DNA of 64,000 nucleotides from Trichopria drosophilae (GCA_030407085.1 CM059582.1:133632001-133696000); one strand, 5' to 3'; counted from the stretch's first letter, positions 12,337 through 25,346 are shown. Notes: generated from the letters alone by a model not told the origin. Made by a program: numbers and translations.

Positions 12337-12416
12337 CGATATGGTCGTGCGGGCTAAGGCGTCAGAGTTGGCACGAACTGATAATTGCGAAGGTACCGAG
12401 TTCGAATCAACGTCTG
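12337..12416 (+). repeat. tRNA-Leu/Ser-like SINE head or tRNA relic
   Basis: ATGGTCGTGCGGGCTAAGGC resembles the A-box region of a Leu/Ser-type tRNA, which has a long D loop with TAAGGCG. CGAGTTCGAATC at 12397-12408 is a B-box. The acceptor stem does not close, so this is a SINE head or decayed tRNA copy. The ~330 bp after it may be the SINE body, but I cannot fix the 3' end. Confidence 0.5.
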
Positions 12417-12749
12417 TACATTTTTCTCTGTTTACGTCCGGTGTTTCGAATAGTCAGGTAAACTTTCCGGGCGAAGGTACGAATGTGGGACGACAGTCGA
12501 CCTCCGGCGACAGTTGTCGGTACATCAGCGTCGTTTTCGCCGTCGGTACGTCACTCGTGGAAACTATATCAGGCTAAAATAAGGTAATCTTCGCGACATA
12601 CCCGGTACGGTACACATCGACGAATTTGCTGGCGGGACCGTATTGGGGAATGGGGACTGGGTGGGCCTATACCTTGTTGCTGTCATTCTCAGCGTCTTGT
12701 GATATCCAAAGCCCTTCTTGAAATTATGTACCATAATATGCAACAAACC

Positions 12750-14265
12750 TCAATAAACCTCAGTAAGCGTCGCATTAAAATTCAAGAAATTTGTCTGTTT
12801 TTGACAAAATCCCCCCCCCCCCCCGGCCCCTTAATCGAGTTGGTGTCAAATCAGCCACGAGTTCAAAGGCGACTTTTGACGTCAATCGCCATCTTTCGGA
12901 TAATTTCACCATAATCTTCATAACGGCAACGATTCCACTCCATACCTCACCACGATGACTGATGTCTCTTCGTTCGCCCGACCATGAGCATCGAATATCC
13001 GCCGGTGACTTTGAATCAAGACCAAATAAGGTATATTGCGACGGCAGTTGATGGTGGCGGCATAACATAACTCAAATATGGCCAGTAATTGAACATTCTA
13101 ATTCGCGTATGATGCTAAATGCGATTGTCTCACTGGAGCCTCGAAAAAATTAATCCAGCTATACAATAAAACTTAGAGTGAATTAGCAGTAGTCGAAAAG
13201 TATAAAAACTCACAACACAGGATCTCAAACATTGCACAAAACGGCGTTTTTTCGTACTTTGACTCCGTGTTTCGTGAAACCACGAGCTAATAAAACATTT
13301 TCATTATGGGATTCGGATTTAGCGATCCCAGATTAACAAAGATTAGCTCATTTCATCTCCGAAACACAAAATTGCTTCAAATTTGTTGACCAGTGTTACC
13401 TGTCTTATCATCCCCTACAGCAGAAGAGCGCTATTATTTATAATTTGAGAGATAGAGTTATTTTAACTTCAAATATAAAAGTAGTTATACGTATTCAATG
13501 ATGACATCTTCAGGGACTAAAATTTATTTTGAAAAAAATTATGCAATAAATGTTTTCAGAAAATAAACTTACATGTAAAAAATTACAAAAAAAAATAAGG
13601 AAGGAAAATTGTATCTAATTTGAAATTATATATTCTAACATAATAAAGAACTTCAAAAACTCTTTGACTGACATAAAAACCATGTACCACAAAAAAAAGA
13701 TGCTCAACAGTATATACATTTTCCGGTTTGCCAAATTAACTCGTGAAAGACGTATGTTACATCGCAACTCATTTAAAACCCCTTAACAAACACATTTATA
13801 ACAAGCAATAAAGTGTGCGTGTGTGCTTGCGCGAGATAATAAATAGATTATGAGCTTTGGAGCTCGCCTCAAAAGTGCCATTGTGGGATAGCTGATTCAG
13901 TTATATTGGAAAAGCTTTCGCTGGTCAAGATACTTCTTCGTGGTATCCGCCGAAAAACGCTTGCATGGCGGTATTAACATTTTGCTTTAGCACTTACGAG
14001 ATACCGTTCGCAATTAAAAGAGAACAGTTTAACACATTCGAAACTTTTATAAGAGCGAAGCGCTGATTGGCTGTTCACGTCTCAACGCTAATTGGCGTGT
14101 TGGAGTCTCTACAGTTAAGGTCGTACGCAGCTCTTTATGAAACATGCCATACAATTGGTTACCGTTCCACTGGTTTGAGCTTGCAATGAGAACGTTTTGG
14201 CATTCACTTGACCACGCATTGGAAAGTAAAATTTCGAACTCTTTCTATACCCGGAAGCAAAATTT
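12750..14265. other. Non-coding stretch with C14 run
   Basis: A run of 14 C at 12811-12824 sits in otherwise mixed AT-rich DNA. No coding or RNA feature is supported. Confidence 0.4.
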
Positions 14266-14450
14266 AGGTTTCCATTTAAAAATCGCGATTTCATTCTGAA
14301 ATAACCTTCAAATTTGAACTCAAGATCAAGGCTAGCGCACGATAACCCCCTTCAAACCCAACAACTTTCGTCTTAAAAATGTTCATATAACCATCCCCTT
14401 CCAAGTTAATGCGACCGATAGATTAAAATGAGACACCCAGTGTATATCTA
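14266..14450 (-). repeat. Dispersed repeat, relative of 33182-33310 and 16557-17099
   Basis: GGTTTCCATTTAAAAATCGC and AACCTTCAAATTTGAACTCA recur at 33184 and, in reverse complement, in the element at 16557-17099. The end at about 14430-14450 reads, on the minus strand, ATATACACTGGGTGTCTC. This recalls a mariner-type terminus. Confidence 0.5.
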
Positions 14451-15258
14451 TTGTGACGCGTGATTTACCCAAAGTCACGTATTGGATCCAAACTGCCAAA
14501 ATACTTACATATGCCAGGGCGTCAACCGTTCTTTAACGCCGAAACTGAATTTCCAACGTTATCGGACTCGAAGTGACCCCGAAACTCGGACAAACAACTC
14601 AGATGCTCTCGACTAACCAATACTCGGAGAGACGTGAGGTCGGGGAAGGAACAACTTTTAACTTCTAGAAATTACTTGAACGCGATAATTAGAAAATAGC
14701 AGTATTTAATTAAGCTACGAAATTGATACAACGTGATACCACCAACGCAGGTAACGAAATTATACAAACAGTACATTGAGAAATTGAGTCAATCGTATAA
14801 ATAACGAAACAAAGTACACTTACAAACGCGAATGCGGCGGAATGCAATTCATTCACCCGCGTGAGAATAGCACAAAGTACTCACAAAGGCTTAGGCCTTG
14901 TGGAAGAGGCTCAACTCCTGGCGACGTCTCGGATCCCGGAACCGCCACTCAGCACACTCTACATACACACACACGATCGAAAATCCTGGCGTGCGAGGCG
15001 AGCGTCCCGAAACCTAAGTGCTTGGCAATGAAACACTGTCACGAGAATAATTATTCAAAAGAAATCCCAAAACGCGCGATGGTACGGAACGACTTCGTAC
15101 CCCTTGCCGCGCGCGCACGAAACAAAAACCGGAATCTCAAAAATGCAATTACCGAAACGACAGAGAAGCGACTCGGCCTAGTCCCGGAACAAGAATTTCG
15201 CGCAAGTCTCGACCCTACCTAGCGCAAAACGAGAATGATCATGTAGATCCGCGGAAAC

Positions 15259-15348
15259 GCCGTCGTTACTGGCGATGAAGGCCAAGAAGAAGACGGACAA
15301 GGCGCCGTCGTTACTGGCGATGAAGGCCAAGAAGAAGACGGACAAGGC
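15259..15348. repeat. Two identical 45-bp tandem units
   Basis: The unit starting CGCCGTCGTTACTGGCGATG is repeated at 15259-15303 and 15304-15348, and a third begins before diverging. It lies in a GC-richer segment with open frames on both strands but no recognisable protein. Confidence 0.85.
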
Positions 15349-15611
15349 GCCGTCGAAACAGCAGCAGCGCCGTTGATGCCGTTTAGCATTGTCAATCATC
15401 GACGAAATCTGCGGTGAAGCGACTTCATCGGCGTCATCCAATCGGATTCCATCTTTGTCGTTCATCCAGACGGACGAAACTAGGTAGCAGCGAGACTCTT
15501 GTGCTGCCGAGGTGTTGGCGGTCCCATGACGCGAAACCGATTCTTCTAGATGTCGAAACTCCCTTGCAACTGTAATACGTCGAAAATGTCGAAATGCGAC
15601 GATACCCTTAA

Positions 15612-16262
15612 CCCCTTCACTGGTAGGCGTTTTCAAATAAAAATGCCAAAACTGGTACGAGACAGTTTTTCGTCCAATTTCAATGACAATGTTAATTAGG
15701 GGGTTTTGAGGGTCGCTGAATACAAATCTGATGTCAGAATTTCAAAATTCAAAATGGCGGATCCAAGATGGCGGACCAAAATGCATGAAGTTACTTGATT
15801 TAACATTATGTTTTACACAGATATGTTGGATGAGCCATTTTTAATTTTGAAAATTTGATTCCAAATTTGAATATAGCTCTCCCCAAAAACCTAAGAGTAG
15901 TAAACATTGCGGAAAATGAAAAACTTTTATGCTCTTAGGATCGCCATATTGGATCAGCCATTTTGATTTTTGAAATTTTGACCTCAAATTTGAATTCAGC
16001 GACCCCAAAAACTTATGAGTAGTAAACATTGCGGAAAATGAAACTTTTATGCTTTTTCGATCGCCATATTCGGTCGGCCATTTTGAATTTTGAAATTTTG
16101 ACCTCAAATTTGAATTCAGCGACCCCAAAAACCCTTCAGTTTCAAATTTCAAGACGATTAGTTGAATCGTTTCAAAGATATTGATATGACGTCTAAAGAC
16201 GTCATCACCAGTTATGTCACGATTTATTTTGACGTCTATAGACGTCATCACCAGTCAAGGGG
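15612..16262. mobile_element. TTAA-flanked element (piggyBac-like MITE)
   Basis: TTAA at 15608-15611 and 16263-16266 bounds a 651-bp segment whose ends are inverted: CCCCTTCACTGGT at the left and ACCAGTCAAGGGG at the right. A TTAA target duplication with C-starting ends is the hallmark of piggyBac-type elements. There is no transposase gene, so it is non-autonomous. Its interior contains the 120-bp tandem repeat, and near the right end a GACGTCTATAGACGTC palindrome. Confidence 0.75.
15836..16135 (-). repeat. Tandem array of ~120-bp monomers
   Basis: Units begin near 15836, 15959 and 16079. Each carries CCATTTT, GAATTCAGCGACCCCAAAAA, and in the first two GAGTAGTAAACATTGCGG. The array sits inside the TTAA-flanked element. 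The open frame through it (15841-16251, minus) is repeat-driven and not a gene. Confidence 0.8.
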
Positions 16263-16556
16263 TTAAGGGTGAAATGCCGTAGCCAGCAACCGTTCATCTT
16301 ATCCCGATGTTCTGGGTGTCGTCCAGATCTTCAAGACTAGTGCCGATGACCTACCTTACTGACGGTCGAGACATGCACAAAGTAAATAAACAGCATTCCA
16401 ACATAACTTCACATTCATTCTTGCCTACCAATCCGATTCTAGCACTCTTCCTCGCCGATTCTCGCTTTACTACGTAATACACGGGCCCTGATGAAAGAGA
16501 CAGAAGCCGAGATTGCTTGGTTTCGAAAATACCACATCACAATATACAGGGTGATC

Positions 16557-17099
16557 CAAAAGTCCCGTAACACCAAAATATCTCAGCAAGAGATTTTCAC
16601 GGAACATGATTCAGACAAAAGTTTAAGAATTTTTCCCTGGGTGTTTAATGGTACCATAGAATTTGACCTTGAAGGTTATTCCAAGGTCAAGTTAATTTTT
16701 TTAAATGGAAACTGATATTTTTTTTTTACGGCTTCGGAAAGAGCACAACATTTTACGTCCGAATATGCTATGGCATTTTTTTTCGGCAAGGTCATTTCAA
16801 GGCCAAACTTAAAACTCCTGGAACTGCGAATTAACTCAGCAAGAGGTAATTTTCGGGGAAAATGTTTTAGGCAAAAGTTTCAGGATTTTCACGGGCTATT
16901 TAATGGTATCATAGAACTTGACCTCGAAGGTTATTACAAGATAAAGTTTATTTTTTTAAATGGAAATTGCTATTTTATTTCACGGATTCGGAAAGAGCAA
17001 AAAATTTTACGTGCGAATATGATATGGTCGATTTTTTCGGCAAAGTTACAGGGGTTTTCATTTAAAAAAATTAACTTGGGATATACCTAGGGGATCATA
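16557..17099 (+). mobile_element. Non-autonomous element with ~255-bp internal duplication
   Basis: It begins TATACAGGGTGATCCAAAAG, a mariner-like terminus after TA. The block with GACCTTGAAGGTTATTCCAA at 16661 recurs at about 16920, and GGAAAGAGCA...TTTTACGT recurs similarly, giving two diverged ~255-bp direct repeats. No coding capacity. The right end is not clear. Confidence 0.5.
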
Positions 17100-17157
17100 A
17101 AGTCATTTAGTCGGAACCTAGACCGTATAAGAGGATACGAGAAAACTAAACGAGTTA

Positions 17158-17221
17158 CACACACACACACACACACACACACGCGCGCGCGCGCACGCAA
17201 GCCCGCACTCACACACACAAG
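17158..17221. repeat. (AC)n/(CG)n microsatellite before R1-clade element
   Basis: An AC run of about 24 bases is followed by CGCGCGCG and CACTCACACACACAAG. The R1-clade LINE sequence starts directly after. Confidence 0.9.
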
Positions 17222-20102
17222 ACCCGCCGGAGTCTTGCTGGTTTCTTCTAACGGACGCGTCCCCAGGTGGCGGATCGGGGAATGCTGGTAATAGGTATCG
17301 GAGAAATAAAATATCCGACGCGGATCAAAGAACTAGCTGGGGGAAGGAACCCCGATTAATAAACCAATTGCCACGCTGGAGCTCGAGATCGCTAACGTCG
17401 GAGCCAAGCCAACCAACACCAAAGGCGATAAGGCATCCGTGTTTGATCTTACCTTTATCGACCCTAAATTGATGAGGGAGGGTCACGAATGGAAAGTTAG
17501 CGACCGATACACGGACAGCGACCATCATGCTGTGGTGTTTCAACTCCAGCTAACCAAAAGGCCAGCGGAACAGCAGGGAAGGGGGAAAAGAGAGATGAGC
17601 ACTTTCTACATTAGATCCTGGGATGTTTATCTGCTCACTCGAGAATACAGTATTGGAGGGAACATCCGAAGAAAGGGCTGAAAGCCACTCCAAGGCCATA
17701 TCATCGGCTTGCGATGTCTCCATGGCCGCAAAATCAAATCCTCGCGGCAGACAGTATACTGGTGGAATGAGGACATTGCAGCTATCGGGCGAGAGTGTCT
17801 TAAAGCCAGGAGACTTCACCAGGAGCACTTCATAAACCGCAGTACCAACAACTAACTGCGGCCTACAAAGAAAAGAGGAAGAAGTTTAAAGCTGCCATTA
17901 AGATGGCGAAAAAAAGTGCTGGCAGGAATTCTGCGAGGAGGTAGACTGGGACCCTTGGGGCCGTCCGTATAAAACGGTCATGAGGAAGATCAAGCCCGAG
18001 GGAATGAATGCTCCATCTTACCCACACTTCCTCCACAGAGTAATCCACCATCTGTTCCCAGAACATCAGGAACGATCCACCGGTACTGGTCTGTTGGCAG
18101 AAACTGGTGCAGTCGAGCCACCAGCCGTCACTGAAACCGAATTGAGGATGGCTGCTAAGAGGATATCTGCACGCAAAGCTCCGGGAATAAATGGAATCCC
18201 GGGTCTGACGGTTAAGATCGCAGGGCTGGATGGCCCAGGTATCTTCCTGGAAACATTTACCGCATGTCTAAAAGATGGATGCTTCCCGGTGCAATGGAAG
18301 CAACAAAGGATGGTGCTGCGGTACAAGGGTTCCAAACCCTTGGACGAACCATCCGCACACCGACCACTTTGTATGCTGGACATTCTTGGGAAGCTGTACG
18401 AGCGGATAATATGTGCCAGGCTCGAAGCAGCCATCGATAAAGTTGGAGGTCTCTCCGACAATCAGTTCGGCTTCGGGAAGGGTCGCTCAACCATTGATGC
18501 AGTCGACCGGGTGAAGACGTTAGCCGCTAACGCCATCAGTGGCAGTCGGAATACCAGGCGAATGTGTGCCATCATCGCGCTTGATATCAAGAACGCCTTT
18601 AACTCGGCTCGATGGGACTGCATGATGCTAGCTTTAGAAAAACTCAAGGTACCAATTTACCTTAGAAGGGTCATTGCTAGCTACCTGTCAGACCGGACCC
18701 TGTTTTATGACACCGATGACGGCAGGCGCTTCCACAACATCACAGGAGGCGTGCCGCAGGGTTCGGTCCTAGGTTCTTGCTCTGGAACGTCATGTATGAC
18801 CGATTGCTCAAACAATCACTTCCAGAAGGGGTAACTATGGTAGCCTTTGCCGACGACGTTGCACTTATCGTTGCCACAAAAACCATATAGGAGGTCCAAT
18901 ACCTCGGAGATGACGCTATTGAGGTGGTGGCTAGCTGGTTGAAAAACCACGAACTCTGCTTGGCGGCTGAGAATACGGAGGCGGTGCTCATCTCTCGTAC
19001 TAAGAAGAGAATGTACGCTACCTTCACGGTCGAAGATAAGGGGATCAGAACGAAGGACACCATTAAATACCTTAGTGTTATGCTCGACGCGTGATTGTCG
19101 TTCAAAGACCATCTGCAGTATGCAGGCACAAAAGCGCTAAAAGTGGCTCGCGTACTGGGGTATATTATGCCCAATATAGGGGGGCCAAAACAACACCGTC
19201 GATCCCTCCTTGCTTCAGTGGTGAGCTCTGTAATTCTTTACGGAGCCCCCGTCTGGGCGAACGCCATTGCAAGCAAGAAAAGCTATGGAGCCACTTGCCG
19301 ACGGGCCTGCAGGACAGTAGCGCTAAGAGTGGCTCGAGAGTATCATACCGTGTCCGACATTGCCCTCTCAGTGATCTCGGGGTTCCCTCCCATAGATCTA
19401 ATGGCAGCTGAGAGGGCCGAAAGTACCGTGAATATAGGAGCATAGGCCAAGAACTAGCAAATGTCTCGGGAGGCCAAGGCAAATGGTCCGAAAGACTACT
19501 TGCCGAGTGGCAGCAACGATGGGACTCGGCAGCCAAAGGGCACTGGACCCACAGTCTCATCCCGAATGTGGCGAAGTGGATATGCAGAGACCACGGATTC
19601 GTCACATTCCATCTGACCCAGGTACTTACTGGGCACGACTGCTTCCGCAGCTACCTCCATCGAATCCGCGTTCACGAAAACGCGGGGTGCCCGGTGTGCC
19701 CTGGCATGGACGAGGACGTGGAACACGCCATCTTCCACTGTCCACGGTTCGCAGAGAAGCGGAAACCGCTGCAGAAATTTAGAGAAGACCCAATAACACC
19801 CGAGCGATTGGGTAGGGTCCTGCTCCTCCTACAGGAAGGATGGGATGCAGTGGTCTAACTCGCCACGTCCATCGTGAGGAAGCTGAGTGCTATCCGCAAA
19901 AACGAGGAGGGACGGATAGAAATACCATCACCTATCCGTCATCTGCCATGATATCGGTGAAGAGCCTCTCAGGGCTTAGGCTACCTTCCTCGAAGCAACC
20001 TTATGCGGCGGTGGTTTTAGCGGATGAGAGCTCCGCACTTCTGCTGGCACCGGCCGGCAGAGAAGGCTGGTAGAGCTTTCCATCGTCGCGTCGGGAGAAA
20101 AA
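17222..20102 (+). pseudogene. R1-clade non-LTR retrotransposon relic A
   Basis: This ORF2 fragment begins in the late endonuclease domain (DKASVFDLTFID, then VSDRYTDSDHHAVVF, 17430-17540). Frameshifts follow near 17640 and 17752. The RT is open at 17980-18780 with KAPGINGIPGL, FGKGRSTIDAVDRV, ALDIKNAFNSARWD and GGVPQGSVLG. A frameshift at ~18775 precedes AFADDVAL at 18843-18866, and stops occur at ~18888 and 19092. The C-terminus holds the R1-type CCHC motif, CPVCPGMDEDVEHAIFHC (19690-19740). Motifs are typical of R1-clade elements. It is 5'-truncated and dead. The flanking AC runs on both sides suggest AC-repeat target preference, as known for Mino and Waldo. Confidence 0.85.
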
Positions 20103-20133
20103 TCACACCCCCACACACACACACACACACACG
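20103..20133. repeat. (AC)n microsatellite between two R1-clade relics
   Basis: An almost pure AC run sits exactly between the 3' end of relic A and the 5' truncation point of relic B. Confidence 0.9.
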
Positions 20134-21340
20134 CAGGCACTCGAAGATCTGAAGGTGCCGCGCTACCTAAGAGAAGCCATCTCAAGCTACCTAACAGACC
20201 GGGCCCTTTATTATGACACCGATGACGGCAGGCACTCATACAACATCACGGGAGGTGTGCCACAGGGCTCGGTTCTGGGACCCTTGCTATGGAACGTCTT
20301 GTATGACGGACTGCTTAAGCAATCACTTCCAGACGGGGTGTTCATGATAGCTTTCGAGACGACCTTGCATTAATCGTCGTCGCGAAGACCGTCGACTAGG
20401 TGCAATTTCGCGGAGATGAAGCTATCGAGGTAGACACTAGGTGGTTGAGCAAACATGGTTTAAATCTGGCAGCAGAAAAGACAGAGGCGGTGCTCATCTC
20501 TCGAGCGAAGAAAAGGTCCCACGCCACCTTCACGGTGGAACATACGCAGATCAGGACGGTGGACGCTATTAAATAGCTTGGGGTCACTCTCGATGCGCGG
20601 CTGTTATTCAAACAACACCTGACGAATGCAAGCGCAAAGGCTTCCAAAGTGGCCCGGACGCTCTCGAGCATCATGTCCAATATGGGGGGACCGAAGCAAC
20701 CGCGACTCGGATACCGTTCTATCGGTGGTCGCTGGACTTCCTCCACATAGCCCTTTTAACAACGGAGAGAGCCGCAGAATACCAAGAATATAGGGGTACA
20801 AGGCAGAACATCGCCGACCAGGAGCGAAACCACAGTGGATGGTCCAGGAGGAACATCGAATAGTGGCAACGAAGATGGGATTCAGATGGGAATCGGGGCG
20901 ATGGACCCACTGCGTCATCCCAGATGTAGGCAGGCACTGGGCGCTAAGCCAGAAGTAGCTAAGTGGACGGGCAGACGACACGGACACATCACATTTCATC
21001 TGACCCAGGTGGTCACCGGGCACGGCTGGTGTCGAGGTGTCGAGGAAGACGTGGCCCATGAGCTCTTCCACTGCCGGTGATTCGCAGCGGAGCGAGAGCA
21101 GTTCTGGAATTCGGGAGGTGGGCCAGTAACACCTGAGGGTATTGGCGAATGTCTGCTCACCTCACAGAAGGGGTGGCACGCGGTCGTTACCATCGTTACG
21201 TCCATCATCTACAGGCTGAATTTCATTACGAGGGAAGAAGAAGGAAGAGGCACGAACATCGGCCACTCTTGAGGAGCCAAAACATCGCCGGAGGGACATC
21301 TGAGGCATAGACTGCCCCCCTAGAAGTAATGCCTTGCGGC
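20134..21340 (+). pseudogene. R1-clade non-LTR retrotransposon relic B
   Basis: It begins mid-RT at the point matching 18630 of relic A (EDLKVPRYLREAISSYL) and retains GGVPQGSVLGPLLWNVLYD. The catalytic FADD near 20350 is broken by a one-base loss. Stops and shifts follow through the thumb region. The C-terminal zinc motif is reduced, with VEEDVAHELFHC at about 21040-21080. Sequence differs clearly from relic A, so it is a separate subfamily copy and not a tandem duplication. The 3' end lacks an AC run. Confidence 0.8.
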
Positions 21341-22238
21341 GCACATAGGCCGAATTCTGGGAACTCACTTTATATACCTAATATCTCAAGAACGGATCGA
21401 TGAAAGTGAATAAAACAAAAACGAAATAAAAGATAAAGTAATGTACAATAAGGAAAAATTATAGAGAAGATATTTTTTGCAGTAGTTCCTCGGGAAATTT
21501 CGTCCAAAGTCGGACAAAATCGTAAAATTCACATTCAAACCCTAATATCTGTCGATTGAAATAATCAATTTTGATGTAAATGGCAGATAAATTAGTATCA
21601 AATAAGATAAAAACAAACAAAAATTGTTTCGAACAATTGCGTCGGACAATTTCGGAAATATTCGGGGTTATTCGTCAATATCATTCTAATCCAATTTTCT
21701 CGCGATAGATCGATTTCGATGAAGTCGAATGGAACATAATTCTAATAAAAGGTAATTTAGTCCCAAAGAAGGTAAGAAACACCAGGTTGTCAACTACAAG
21801 TGGCACATCGGGAAATGTCGCTATAACTCGGTCAAAATAGTATAATCGATATTTAATCAAATTTTTCTTTCAGTGAAATCAAAAAATACAGATGGAACTG
21901 AAAATTAGCTGTAAGATGAGTTTGTGCCCTTGGAGGTAAGATACATAAGACCCTAACCATATGGAATTGATCGCGGAGTTGCGTGCATTCTTGGGCAATA
22001 GAGTAAAATTCGTAATCAAACCTCATTGCTAACAATGTTATATTACAAATATCAAATAATAGATGATTTTTTCGGCTAAAATTTAAAACTTCGGTGTACA
22101 AGCTTTTTAAACTGAGGTGGTATATTCTCTACAAACATTTTCACATCACGAAACTTGTCTAAATAAAACGCTATAAAAAAACTACAACGACAAAATGACT
22201 GGAAAATGCCCTTTCAAGATGTCTTCGAAAAGAGACCT
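21341..22238. other. Non-coding stretch with weak internal repeats
   Basis: Short motifs such as GTCGGACAA and TCGATAGA-like words recur, but no gene or clear element boundary is visible. Confidence 0.4.
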
Positions 22239-23285
22239 GCCGAGTAGACAAAAAGGAATTGCGAGGAATTAAGAGGAATAGAAAAGAATTTATGAGCATA
22301 CGTTTCGAATTCCATCAACGACAATCTGGAATTGGAAAATAGTTCTATTCCTAGATCCAGATTGACTATCAAATAATTTTAATTCCTTCGGACCTTCTAG
22401 AAACAAAACGGTGGTTACGGTAATATTTTAATTTTTGATCTAAGATTTGTCAAAAACACAGTCTAATTCAGCTCAATCTCGCAACGAAATGTTCTCCATT
22501 TTCTTCAATTTCATATTGTAATTCGCCATTCAGTAGTTTTAATTCCTCTGAATCTCTAGAAAGAAAGAAGGTTTTGAATTCCTATTCTGTGATTCGTTAG
22601 TTAACTATTTTCATTCCGTCGAATTTTGAATTCCTATACAGGAATTCACAAATCGACTCTGTTAATGCCGTCGAATTTTTGCCATGAAATGAAATCCAGG
22701 ATATAATGATTTTGACGAAAAATCATTAAACTGAAGTACATGACCATTCTATTATTACTACAAACTTAACAATTAATTTAATAATTATTTTAAACCTTAT
22801 TTGATTTCTTACTCAAAAAAGTTACAAGCTTTCAAAACGAATAAACTTTGATTACATTTACGCGAAAACGAACATACAAATCAAAATTGAAATAAATTCT
22901 CAAAATTTACCATCATTGAGAATGGGAAGTAGGGTTACGGATTTTTGAACTTAAAAGTGCGAATTTTTTCTTAGAACAGTCATAATTATCACTCGTCAAA
23001 ATATCTTTTTAAATAAATGCTGTTTATGAAGAAAAAGTATATTTTTATTTAATTTACCTAATCTACAAAACAACCGGAGGCTTTGGCATTCCAAAAGATT
23101 CGATGAAAAAAAATTTCTACTCCTTTCAATTCCATTCAATGCAATTTTTACATATATTCATAGGAATTGGGGTGAAACGGAAACAAATATTTTTTATTCC
23201 GCTAAATTCCATTCAATCCCGTTCGTAATCGAATTAACAGGAAATTAATTTTTTAATTCCTCACAGTTCCTTTCTGTTTGCTGGG
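22239..23285. mobile_element. Non-autonomous DNA element with ~33-bp TIRs
   Basis: GACAAAAAGGAATTGCGAGG at 22246 pairs with the reverse complement of 23253-23278 (AATTCCTCACAGTTCCTTTC), with about 6 mismatches in 33. The interior is rich in GGAATT/AATTCC words and carries no ORF. Superfamily is not recognised and no clear target duplication was found. Confidence 0.6.
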
Positions 23286-25346
23286 TGGAACACTTCTTAA
23301 AAAAGCATTGCGCATAATTTATACAAAACTACTTCCTGTTTAATATGTTCGCAAAATAAGTTTTATGGCAATTCATAACTACTACAGTTAATCCCATTGT
23401 TAAGCAAGAAATTGTGTGATTTTTTTCCACTGAAGTTAACTACCTCTGCTGGCGATCCGTCACACTCAAAGAATAATAATAAATGTTCGATCTGTGGCCA
23501 ACATTGCCTCGCACACATTTCTTTGCATTACACGATTAATATAATCATTAATACACACTTATAACAATTTACGTACAGTAGTGCACATTTCCTATTAGTT
23601 TTATGTATAAGTCGATAAAAGAGGACGATACTCACCGAAGATTCATCGATTATATTGTCAGGCAAGTACTTTATAAACGGTTTGTAAACAAGAGTTAATT
23701 TTTTATATCCTCTTAAAATGTAAAAAAGATAAGCATTTCTTGTCACGCGACATACATGCCATCGCTAGAATGCATGTGCAATTCATATGTCATATCTTGT
23801 CATATACAGACTCAACAAAGTAGACAAAAAACAAAACAAATTGTTAGGTTATGTTGTCTACCATCAACATATATATTTCATGTTAAAGTTTTCAGATAAA
23901 ATTAAATCTGTCATGCGAATTGTCCAGGAAAGCTTTCTTATATACGATACGCAATAAACCAGATATCATATTTTGCTAATAGCTACATAATGTGATGCAG
24001 AAATACGCACTGTTTGCTCAAATGAAATGCAAATATAAAACTGTTGGCATCACGCTTGCAGCATCTGCGTCTCTTTGACGATTGGGAAGTTACGCTTTTG
24101 CTGACTTCTTTTAAATGAAGAAAATGTGTATCATCAGTGTTTTAATAGTCAGATATGCAAATCCGATTATTGCATATCTTTCAAACATAACCTCATATTT
24201 GCGAAGAAACTACAATTAAGAAGCTTTGTAAGAAGTTTACGAAAACTTATTAAAACGAATGTAGCTAATTTTACACAATTCAGATTTACTACATTTACTT
24301 CAGGTGTACAATTGAAATTCAATGTTTTTCAATTTGTGTGTGTCAAGAAATAATCATTATATTTATTTAATAACAGACAATCATAACTTTTATATCATTT
24401 TTTTATTATTAGTTAACTTTGAATGACCATTTTCAAATAAGGTTAAATACCAGTAATTATTTCTAGATTCATATAAATTGAGAAGCATTGAAATTCATTT
24501 GTATACATTTTTTGTTAATTGAACCGTCGTAAAAAGTGTTAAAATATAGAAACGTATGTACTTCTGTATAAGTAAATCCTGTTTTTGTTCTTGCCAAATT
24601 CGTATTAATACGTTGTCGTTTGTTGGATAATCGTAAGAAGTGATAAACATGAAAACTGAAAAAACGGTAAAGATGTTCAAATTATATACGTACGGTGCAA
24701 CAGCAAAATACACTGTATCTTTGTAAATATTGCAAATAATATATGCAAACTATTTATGCTACTTTTGTAGATAATTTTATTCGCGTAAGTTCGTTCCCTA
24801 ATGATTTTAACGTGCAAACTTGCAAAAAACTGCAAAAAAGCTGCGAAAACGACCCGTGTTCAGCTATTTTCGAAAAATGTTCCACATTTACGTTCTAAAA
24901 GTATACTAATCATTCCGGGGTTAATGTCCTGACACTAAATATCGAATTAATATGAGAAAGAAATATATGAAAAAAAGATTGGAATAAAAATATGCGTAAT
25001 ACCTTTAAGAAGATATAAACATTTCAGATATTTTCTGTTACCCTTCAAAGATTATTTTCATTTACATTGTCGAATAACTATGGGACATTGTTGAAATTAT
25101 ATCAGAAAAAACCGGCAGGTGGGAGTACTTTTAGGTCAAATTCAGTCTTAGCTCACCATGATATATATAAGGGCAAATACTCGAAACTTTTAAATTTCCA
25201 CTTCATAAAAAATTGAAAAAAAATGAAATTTTTACATATAAGAGTTGCAGCATTCGAATGCGAAATAAAATAGAGTCTCACTGTTAAGTTTGCAAAATTG
25301 AGTGAATTAGAAATTCTTCTAGTTTTAAATGATATAAAACCTACTT
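23286..25346. other. AT-rich non-coding stretch
   Basis: No gene, RNA or repeat boundary supported over about 2 kb. Short open frames (23528-23746, 24126-24353, 24495-24713) look like chance frames in AT-rich DNA. Confidence 0.4.

Noticed and set aside
12341..12577. 78-codon frame starting at the tRNA-like head
   Set aside because: It reads through SINE-like sequence with no known domain.
14842..15222. 126-codon open frame on the plus strand
   Set aside because: No recognisable domain, composition follows the local GC-rich segment, and no supporting gene structure.
15178..15636. 152-codon minus-strand frame with repeated VFFLAFIASNDG
   Set aside because: The repeat comes from the 45-bp tandem duplication; no known protein, and it runs into the TTAA-flanked element.
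15841..16251. 136-codon minus-strand frame
   Set aside because: Produced by in-phase 120-bp tandem repeats; peptides just reflect the repeat.
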